Source of the DNA: Nonomuraea sp. MG754425
GTDB taxonomy: Bacteria; Actinomycetota; Actinomycetes; Streptosporangiales; Streptosporangiaceae
Assembly (NCBI RefSeq): GCF_021699195.1
Contig: NZ_SSXE01000129.1
Coordinates: 1 to 49,636 of the forward strand
Direction: 5' to 3'
DNA length: 49,636 bases
A model generated the notes under the pieces. It saw nothing but the letters and a program-made list of their open reading frames with translations. It was not told the origin of the DNA and searched no databases. Below, one piece after another: positions 7,911-14,197 of the stretch (position 1 is its first letter; the number at the start of each line of letters is the position of its first letter). The translations under genes were made by a program, and so were the position numbers.

Positions 7911-9185
7911 ATGACCAGGAATTCCATCAGCAGTCTCGTCTCACCCGCCGGGATTGTCTCGTCCATACAGAGCCGTCGGCACCCGAGGTGGCCGGAACGG
8001 CTGCAGGCGTCCATCGCCTCGGCCGGCATCCACCTGCCGGGGGCCGCGCACCCTCGCAACCAGGTCGTCACCAGCGGTGGAGCAGCGTGGGACGACGTGG
8101 CACACACCCATCTCCTGGCCACCGCCGAAGGCGCGGAACGTTACGCCGCGGCGGACCTCTTGGGCGAGGAGCGCATCTGGGCGACCGCACGCGAACTGGA
8201 GGGCGCGTGCCTTGAGCCCGAACGCTACCCGCGATGCTCCGCGAGAGAGTACGCGAGGCCGGAATGCCCTGTGGTGCCGTTTGATCCCGAAGCGAGGATC
8301 CGATGGGCGCGGGGCCTCGATCTCGTGTCACAGGAGGAGATCTGGCTGCCTGCCGTCATGGCCTGCTACGGCTTGGCCGACGTGCGACCGGAGGAGAGGT
8401 TCGTCTACCGGATCTCCACCGGGTTCGCGGTGCACACCGACCCCGTGGAGGCGACCGTCCGGGGCATCTTCGAGGTCATCGAACGGGACATGATCGCCAC
8501 GACGTGGCTGCAGCAACTGCCGCTTCCGCTGCTGGACCCCGGCCTGCTCTCAGATGAGGACCGCCAGCTCATCGCATGGTGCCGGGACAGATTCATCGGT
8601 ACACACCTGTTCGACGCGACCTCGGATCTCGGCGTGCCGACGGTGTACTGCCTGCTGACCGCCGACCACGACATGTCAGGCTGCCGCTCGCTGGGTGCGT
8701 CCACCGGTCGCACGCTCGGGCAGGCGGCCCAGGGCGCTCTGCTCGAAGGGTTCCTGGCGAAGGACATGCTTCGCTACGCGAAGAACGTGCCCGAGATCAC
8801 CCGGTTCTCGGAGGTGACGGACGGAACGCGCTACATGGCGGTCGCCGAACGGGCACGCGCGTTCGACTTCCTGCTGGAGCGGCCCCGTACCGCTACCGCC
8901 CTGCACTCCTCGTTGCCGCAGGATCCCAGCCAGGCCCTCGCTCACCTGACAGGGATACTCGCCACCGCCGGTGCGCGCCCCGTCGTGGTCGATCGAACCC
9001 CTTCCGAACTGGCCGATGTCGGACTGTACGCAGTGAATGTCGTGATCCCCGATCTACAGCCGATGAGCTTGCAGCCGTTCGCCCAGTTCAAGGGCCATCC
9101 ACGCCTCTACGAGGCGCCGCAGCGGATGGGATATCGAGTGCTCAGTGAAAGGGAACTGAATCCGTGGCCACAACCGTTCGGCTGA
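7911..9185 (+). CDS. YcaO-domain cyclodehydratase (azoline formation)
   Basis: 424 residues. The YcaO ATP-binding elements are visible: ATAEGAERYAAADL, then FEVIERDMIATTW, and QAAQGALLEGF. The protein ends in PWPQPFG, the proline-rich C-terminus typical of YcaO enzymes that use ATP to cyclise Cys (or Ser/Thr) side chains onto the preceding amide, giving thiazolines or oxazolines. YcaO proteins of this kind need a leader-binding E1-like partner, and two candidates follow immediately. ATG at 7911 has a GGAG at 7902-7905. The stop overlaps the next gene by 22 bases, so translation is coupled. The likely substrate is the peptide encoded just upstream. Confidence 0.92.
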   Translation: MTRNSISSLVSPAGIVSSIQSRRHPRWPERLQASIASAGIHLPGAAHPRNQVVTSGGAAWDDVAHTHLLATAEGAERYAAADLLGEERIWATARELEGACLEPERYPRCSAREYARPECPVVPFDPEARIRWARGLDLVSQEEIWLPAVMACYGLADVRPEERFVYRISTGFAVHTDPVEATVRGIFEVIERDMIATTWLQQLPLPLLDPGLLSDEDRQLIAWCRDRFIGTHLFDATSDLGVPTVYCLLTADHDMSGCRSLGASTGRTLGQAAQGALLEGFLAKDMLRYAKNVPEITRFSEVTDGTRYMAVAERARAFDFLLERPRTATALHSSLPQDPSQALAHLTGILATAGARPVVVDRTPSELADVGLYAVNVVIPDLQPMSLQPFAQFKGHPRLYEAPQRMGYRVLSERELNPWPQPFG

Positions 9186-9787
9186 TCCGGCCGGCCAGCG
9201 TCGGGGTCGGGCCCTTCGGAGAGCGCGTCGCCGACATCCTGTCGTCGCAGTTCGAGCACGGCCGCATGGCGCGGGACGTGGCAAGCGCCTTCTCCTCCAA
9301 CGTGGACGCCGTGGTGCTGAGCCTCTGGCGGCCCTGGCCCGCCTTGTGTGAGACGGCAGACCGGAGCGCGTACGAGAGGGGGATCCCCTGGCTGCCCGTA
9401 GTGGTGGAGCATCCGTACGCGATCATCGGCCCGTGGATCGCCCCGCCTGCGGGGCCCTGTTTTGCGTGCTACAGCAGGCGTCGCGACCAGCACGACGAGG
9501 ACTGGCAGGCCACCAGGGCGATGCGTGCCGCTTATGACGAGGATCCGGAGTGCGGACCCGCCGGATTCCTGCCGCAGCACGCGCGGCTGGTGGCGGGGAT
9601 AGCCGCGCGCTCCGTCAGCCGGAAGCAGGCAGGCGTGGTGACCGCGATCTCCCTGCGCACGCACGTCATGACCACGTACCCCATCGTGCCCATTCACGGC
9701 TGTCCTCGTTGCGGGCGGGAGACCCGCCGGCCAGGCCTGCGGCAGTTGCTACGACTGGATGAGAAGGAGCGCGCCGATGCAGGCTGA
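9164..9787 (+). CDS. E1/ThiF-like TOMM partner protein (zinc-binding, short form)
   Basis: 207 residues starting with GTG at 9164 inside the YcaO gene, with an AAGGGA site upstream. Two CxxC pairs, C99/C102 (GPCFACYSRR) and C180/C183 (GCPRCG), are the structural-zinc pattern of the ThiF/E1-like partner proteins that accompany YcaO enzymes, often named precursor leader-binding proteins. The N-terminal third (VGVGPFGERVADIL) resembles the start of a Rossmann-like fold. No adenylation active site is seen, as expected for these non-catalytic partners. It overlaps both neighbours, which indicates a coupled operon. Confidence 0.75.
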   Translation: MATTVRLIRPASVGVGPFGERVADILSSQFEHGRMARDVASAFSSNVDAVVLSLWRPWPALCETADRSAYERGIPWLPVVVEHPYAIIGPWIAPPAGPCFACYSRRRDQHDEDWQATRAMRAAYDEDPECGPAGFLPQHARLVAGIAARSVSRKQAGVVTAISLRTHVMTTYPIVPIHGCPRCGRETRRPGLRQLLRLDEKERADAG

Positions 9788-11336
9788 GCACCCGCGGCTG
9801 TGTCAGGGGCTCGTGCTGGTTCCGGCCCCCGGCGGCTTTCTGATCGCCGGAGGGCCGCGGCGACATTTCTTCCGGGGTGAGGTGGCGGCGAAGGTGCTGC
9901 CCCGCTTGCTGTCGTCGCTGAACGGCACGCGCGATGAGGCGAGCATCGCCCGCGAGCTCGGCCTCGACCAGCGCCGCGTGGCGCAGGTCGTGGCGCTGCT
10001 GAGGGCCCGGGGGCTGCTGGAATCCGGCACTCCGGCGGCCTCGCAGAGCGAGCAGGTGGCACTCTACTCATCGCGGAACACTGGCGCCCACGCCTTGGCC
10101 ACAGCTTCGGTCCATGTCGTGGGCGACGAGCCCGTAGCCCGACGAGTGGTAGAGGATTTGCGCACATGTGGCGTGGGTTCGGTCGCGACCAGCCGAGCAG
10201 CGCCAGAAGGCGCTGACGCGGACCGCCTGCTTCTGGCTGATCGCTCGCTGGTCGTCGTGCTGGACAGCGTGACGGACCCGGGATCGCTGGACAAGGTCGT
10301 CGGCTGGTGTTCCGCACGCGGCGTCACCGCTCTCCGCCTGGCCCTGACCAGCGGGCACATCGAGGTCGGGCCCTGCTTCCAGCCTTACGCGCTGGCTTGC
10401 GTGGATTGCCTTCGGCGCGGGCTGGAGGACGCGGCCTGGGATGCCGCGCCCGCCACAGGTGAAGACCAGGTGGAGATGCTGGCGGGACTCGCGGCAGCCG
10501 AGGCGTTCGCCATCGTCGCCGGGCTTCCTGACATGCGGGCGGCCCACCTACTGACGCGTATCGCGATCGACGGCTGGAGCGTCGAGGACGTTCTGGTGGC
10601 CCCGTACCCGGACTGTCCGGCCTGCTGGCCCGGGCAGGCCCCGCTGGATGAGGACACCTTCATGGCCGAGATCTACGAGTGGAGCGAGCGCCCTGGCCGG
10701 CTGTGGGAGGGGGTGGAAGGCCGGGCTCTGGAGGAGAAGAGGCTGGAGGAGCTGAAGGTGGCGCGATCCGACTTCTCCTCGCACCCTCGCGTACGACTCG
10801 CCAGCGTGACGGCTGTGGAGGGGCTCGGCACCCTGGCGGCCGTCGCGCGCCAGGTGGCGGGGCTGCGCGCAGACCCGGATGCGCTGGCCATGCAGCGGTG
10901 GGCTCCCACCGGGGGGAACCTGGCCTCGGTCGAGCTCTACCTGATCACCGAGGCCGGGATGCCCGGCCTGCCAGGTACGATCTTCTGGTACGCCGACCTC
11001 CAGGACGAGTTCGTCGCCGTCAGACCGGACCCTTATCCGTTGTCCGGACTGCTGGCCGGAACCGATCTGGACACCGACCGGCTGACCGCCGCCTTCGTAC
11101 TCGTCGGGGCCGTGGGCCGCATCGCGGGGAAGTATCGGACCTTCAGTCTCCGCGTAAGCCATCTCGACGCGGGCTGCGCCACGACCCAGCTCACCACCGT
11201 GGCCCGCAGTCTGGGCCTTTCCGTCACGTTCGCGTCCACCTGGGACGCGAGCCTGCCCGAACTGCTGGGGCTGACCGAAGACGATGCCATGGTGACCGCT
11301 GTCGCCGGGATCACCCTGGCTGAGGGAGGTGCATGA
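9777..11336 (+). CDS. Fusion: winged-helix leader-binding / E1-like domain + SagB-type nitroreductase domain
   Basis: 519 residues from ATG 9777, chosen because GAAGGAG lies 7 bases upstream; an ATG 18 bases earlier has no such site. Residues about 30-85 form a winged-helix (ELGLDQRRVAQVVALLRARGLLE), as in RiPP recognition elements. Residues about 100-300 are E1-like with zinc pairs C208/C211 and C280/C283. From about 345 on, the sequence is nitroreductase-like (MQRWAPTGGNLASVELYLI, then GLPGTIFWYADLQDEFVAV), the pattern of FMN-dependent azoline dehydrogenases. The nitroreductase part appears to be one half, with the following gene supplying a second. It probably presents precursor A to YcaO and contributes to oxidation of azolines to azoles. 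Confidence 0.8.
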   Translation: MQAEHPRLCQGLVLVPAPGGFLIAGGPRRHFFRGEVAAKVLPRLLSSLNGTRDEASIARELGLDQRRVAQVVALLRARGLLESGTPAASQSEQVALYSSRNTGAHALATASVHVVGDEPVARRVVEDLRTCGVGSVATSRAAPEGADADRLLLADRSLVVVLDSVTDPGSLDKVVGWCSARGVTALRLALTSGHIEVGPCFQPYALACVDCLRRGLEDAAWDAAPATGEDQVEMLAGLAAAEAFAIVAGLPDMRAAHLLTRIAIDGWSVEDVLVAPYPDCPACWPGQAPLDEDTFMAEIYEWSERPGRLWEGVEGRALEEKRLEELKVARSDFSSHPRVRLASVTAVEGLGTLAAVARQVAGLRADPDALAMQRWAPTGGNLASVELYLITEAGMPGLPGTIFWYADLQDEFVAVRPDPYPLSGLLAGTDLDTDRLTAAFVLVGAVGRIAGKYRTFSLRVSHLDAGCATTQLTTVARSLGLSVTFASTWDASLPELLGLTEDDAMVTAVAGITLAEGGA

Positions 11337-11962
11337 TGCCCCTGCTGCCCCTCAAGGGGCCGAGCAGCGCCGTCGCGGCCATGTCTCGACGTCGCGAGCC
11401 GCCGCGCGGAACGACTTCCACCGAACGGGCCGAGGGCCTGGCGGAGCAGTACCCGAGTGCCGTCCTGGCGGGCAGGCGTTCTGTGCGGCACTTCAGCGGC
11501 CGGGCAGTACCGGTGGAAGAGCTGGCCCGGGTGCTGGCCACGGCGCACGCGGCGCAGCACCGCCAGTGGCCGGCCGCCGACCACGGCGATCCCGGGCTCG
11601 CCCTCGTCGTGGCCGCACACCAGGTCGACGAACTGTCCAGCGCCCTCCAGCTCTGGCGCCCGGAGACGGCGGCATTCGATTCGTGCGGCACTCCCAAGTG
11701 GCTGTGGCGGATGCCCGCCTGGTACGCAGCCGCGCCGGCGCTGATCCTGATCTGCGGGTCGATCGGCCGCACCGATGGCATCTCCTACAGCCAACTCCTG
11801 GTCCAGGCCGGCGCCCTTGGACACGAGATCTGGTTGGCAGCCAGGTCACGTGGCCTGGAATGCTCCGTCTACGGTCAGGCGGTACACGAGCTGTCGGACG
11901 TCCTGACGCCCGGCAGCCGCCACCTCTTCACTGTCGCGCTGGGCTATGCGGTCGAAGGATGA
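11333..11962 (+). CDS. SagB-type nitroreductase (azoline dehydrogenase)
   Basis: 209 residues. It contains AGRRSVRHFSGRAVPVEELARVLATAH, split here as GRRSVRHFSG then the helix PVEELARVL, the standard FMN-binding start of nitroreductases. Further on it has LLVQAGALGHEIWLAARSRG and ends with TVALGYAVEG. Nitroreductase-fold enzymes in azole clusters oxidise thiazolines and oxazolines to aromatic azoles using FMN. ATG at 11333 overlaps the previous stop and has a strong GAGGGAGG site. Together with the preceding fused domain it makes a two-subunit or two-domain oxidase likely. The catalytic Lys-Tyr pair described for some SagB enzymes was not identified with certainty. Confidence 0.8.
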   Translation: MMPLLPLKGPSSAVAAMSRRREPPRGTTSTERAEGLAEQYPSAVLAGRRSVRHFSGRAVPVEELARVLATAHAAQHRQWPAADHGDPGLALVVAAHQVDELSSALQLWRPETAAFDSCGTPKWLWRMPAWYAAAPALILICGSIGRTDGISYSQLLVQAGALGHEIWLAARSRGLECSVYGQAVHELSDVLTPGSRHLFTVALGYAVEG

Positions 11963-13692
11963 GACAGGCCGCTCACCGCTCGATGGATACGTGGGCCACC
12001 ATCCGGGTGATGACGCCGTACTTCCGGCCCTACCGGAAGCACGTCGTCTGCTCGCTGATGCTGGTCCTCCTCGAATGCGGCTTCGGGGTGGCCAACCCGC
12101 TGATCCTGCAGCGGATCATCGACCAGGCGCTGCCGACGCGGGACTTCGACTCCCTCGTGATCCTCTGCGGGTCGATGGTCATCATCGGGCTGGTCGGGAG
12201 CGCCATCGCCGTCGGGGAGGCGGCGCTGACCAACTGGATCGGCCAGCGCGTCGTCACCGACATGCGGGTGCAGGTGTACGACCGGGCACGAGCGCAGCCG
12301 CTGCCGTTCTATACCGAGCAGGGAGCCGCGGAAATCCAGACGCGGCTGGTCAGCGACATCGACGGTGTGGACCGGCTGCTCACCAATACAGCGCAGAGTG
12401 TCCTCGCCTCGATCGCGAGCCTCGCCGTCGCCGTTACGGCGATGCTGATCATCAGCTGGCCGCTGGCCCTCTCCTCGTTCGCCATCGCCTTGGCGCTGTC
12501 CTCGCTGAACAGGCGATTCGCGACGCAACGCAGGGCGCTGGCCAAGATGCGCCAGCAACACGTCACTACCTTGATGCGCCACGTCGGCGAGGACCTATCG
12601 CTGGCCGGGATCGTGTTGGGCCGTACGCTGGGACGTACGGGAAAGCAGCTCGAGCGATTCACCGCCATCAGCGAGCGCTTGCGGGACGTCACCGTCGAAC
12701 AGCGGGTGGCGGGGGCGACCGCCAGGACATTCATCTTCGCCGCCTATGCCTGTGTGCCGCCGATCATCTACTTCCTGGCCGGGACCGTCATCCCTGGTCT
12801 GTCCGTCGGTGCGGTGGTGGTCCTGGTGATCCTGCAGATGCGGCTCGCCGGACCGGTCCAGAGCCTGTTGCTGCTCAGCGGCACCTTGCAGGCATCGGTC
12901 GCCATGTTCGAGAGAATCACGGACTACTTGGGGCTGGACAAGGAAGCCATCGAGTCCACTCCGGTCACGACCGAGGCAATGCCGCGGATTCACCTGCGCG
13001 GACTCTCCTACAGCTATCCCGGATCGAAATCGCCGGCACTGGCCGGGGTCGATCTGGACCTACCTGCCAGGTCCGTCACGGTCATGGTAGGAAGCAGCGG
13101 CTCGGGCAAGAGCACCCTGGGTCTCGTCCTCGCGGGCCTGCTCCGGCCGGATGATGGGACGATTCGTCTCTCGGGACGTAACGCCGACCCCGCCGAGTTG
13201 CGCGACGCCGTCACCCTCGTGCCGCAGCACACGCTCATGCTGCACGGCACCGTCGGCGACAATCTGCGGTTCGCCAGTGAGGACATCACGGACGAGCAGA
13301 TGGAGCGGGCGCTTACCGCAGTGCACCTCGGCCACCTGGCAGCCCGGGTACGGCTTGGGCTTGACACGACCATTGGCGAGGACGGTCACCAGCTGTCCGG
13401 CGGCGAACGCCAGCGCCTCGCGCTCCTGCGCGCGCTCCTCGTGCCGGGCCACGTCGTCGTGCTCGACGAAGCCGCCAGCGCCCTCGACAACCTCACCGCG
13501 GAACACGTCCACGACCTGGTACGCCGTCACTGCCGTAACAGGATTCTGGTGATCATCGCGCACCGGATCCCCAAACTCGGCCCCTTCGACCGCGTCGTTG
13601 TGCTGGAGCACGGGCAGATCCGGGAGATGGGGACCCATGGCGAACTCGTCGCCAGAGGTGGGGCCTATACCAGGCTGCTGGCGGCCCAGTGA
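11959..13692 (+). CDS. ABC exporter (fused membrane and ATPase domains), part A
   Basis: 577 residues from ATG 11959, which overlaps the preceding stop as ATGA. A long in-frame extension upstream is a shadow of the nitroreductase gene. Residues 1 to about 320 are a six-helix exporter domain (VVCSLMLVLLECGFGVANP... through SVGAVVVLVILQMRLAGPV). The C-terminal ATPase has Walker A GSSGSGKST, signature LSGGERQRLALL and Walker B VVVLDEAASALD, followed by the switch His in IAHRIP. There is no N-terminal C39 peptidase domain, so it does not remove leaders itself. As the last gene of part A it probably exports the matured azole peptide or supports self-immunity. Confidence 0.92.
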   Translation: MRQAAHRSMDTWATIRVMTPYFRPYRKHVVCSLMLVLLECGFGVANPLILQRIIDQALPTRDFDSLVILCGSMVIIGLVGSAIAVGEAALTNWIGQRVVTDMRVQVYDRARAQPLPFYTEQGAAEIQTRLVSDIDGVDRLLTNTAQSVLASIASLAVAVTAMLIISWPLALSSFAIALALSSLNRRFATQRRALAKMRQQHVTTLMRHVGEDLSLAGIVLGRTLGRTGKQLERFTAISERLRDVTVEQRVAGATARTFIFAAYACVPPIIYFLAGTVIPGLSVGAVVVLVILQMRLAGPVQSLLLLSGTLQASVAMFERITDYLGLDKEAIESTPVTTEAMPRIHLRGLSYSYPGSKSPALAGVDLDLPARSVTVMVGSSGSGKSTLGLVLAGLLRPDDGTIRLSGRNADPAELRDAVTLVPQHTLMLHGTVGDNLRFASEDITDEQMERALTAVHLGHLAARVRLGLDTTIGEDGHQLSGGERQRLALLRALLVPGHVVVLDEAASALDNLTAEHVHDLVRRHCRNRILVIIAHRIPKLGPFDRVVVLEHGQIREMGTHGELVARGGAYTRLLAAQ

Positions 13693-13806
13693 TCACTCCC
13701 GCGCCCATGCCTGCAGTCCTCGCACGGCGTCCACGACAACGTGGGAGCACGAAGACCGCCTGATCGCTCTCGCTACAGCGAAGGCAGTGACGACGGCGGC
13801 AGGAGC

Positions 13807-13850
13807 CCATATCGAAGTCATAGGGAAGTCGTAGCGCCCAGCCCTACCGT
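13807..13850 (+). promoter_or_regulatory. SARP-type promoter of precursor B: 11-bp-phased heptamers and -10 box
   Basis: Heptamers CCATATC (13807-13813), TCATAGG (13818-13824) and TCGTAGC (13829-13835) are spaced exactly 11 bp apart. Nine bases after the last stands TACCGT (13845-13850), a TAnnnT -10 box. The core CATATCGAAGTCATAG differs by one base from the copy at 7634 (CATATCGAGGTCATAG). The same spacing to the -10 in both promoters argues for one common activator. Transcription would begin about 25 bases before the ATG at 13881. Confidence 0.75.
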
Positions 13851-13880
13851 GACGTCCAGCCAACACGAAAGGGCATTTCC

Positions 13881-14105
13881 ATGAGCGCAGATGTACTCGC
13901 ACTGCAGCGGCTGGGCGCGAGCCGGGCGGCGCTTCACGACGCCGACGGCAACAAGGACATCACCTACCTCAGCGGCTGGGAGACGAGAGGTAACTGCATG
14001 TCCAGCTCCGCAGCGTGCTGCAACGTCTCGGTCTCGAACTTCGTGTACGAGGGTGAGCACCACGAGCAGCGTTACGGCGCCCGGATCACCACGCTGACGG
14101 TCTGA
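13881..14105 (+). CDS. RiPP precursor peptide B (class III lanthipeptide-like)
   Basis: 74 residues, ATG preceded by GAAAGGG at 7 bases. The N-terminus VLALQRLGAS (5-14) matches the LxLQxL helix through which class III (LanKC) synthetases recognise leaders. The Ser/Cys-rich stretch is RGNCMSSSAACCNVSVSN (36-53), with Cys 39, 46, 47 and Ser 41-43, 50, 52. Unlike classical labyrinthopeptin- or SapB-like cores, the Ser-x-x-Ser-x(n)-Cys spacing is not obvious. About 20 further residues (FVYEGEHHEQRYG... to TLTV) follow the Cys-rich part as a possible follower or exposed tail. It sits 92 bases upstream of the LanKC gene with a hairpin between. The role is inferred from leader motif and context. 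Confidence 0.8.
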   Translation: MSADVLALQRLGASRAALHDADGNKDITYLSGWETRGNCMSSSAACCNVSVSNFVYEGEHHEQRYGARITTLTV

Positions 14106-14118
14106 CCACAGAAGACGA

Positions 14119-14151
14119 ACCGGGCGGCTGCTCGCTCCGGCGCCGCCCGGT
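14119..14151 (+). terminator. Hairpin between precursor B and LanKC (attenuator-like)
   Basis: ACCGGGCGGC (14119-14128) pairs perfectly with GCCGCCCGGT (14142-14151) around a 13-base loop, 13 bases after the precursor stop. Partial terminators in this position are common in peptide operons. They let precursor mRNA accumulate above the level of the modifying enzymes. No U-tract is present and no separate promoter for LanKC is evident, so read-through is expected. Confidence 0.65.
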
Positions 14152-14197
14152 CGGTATCCGCCACTCCCCCGTACACCCGGTAGGAACAGAGCAGGGA

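Noticed and set aside
11959..13692. Peptidase-containing (C39) ABC transporter
   Set aside because: The protein starts directly with the membrane domain. No Cys-protease N-terminus is present here or in the exporter at 19284.
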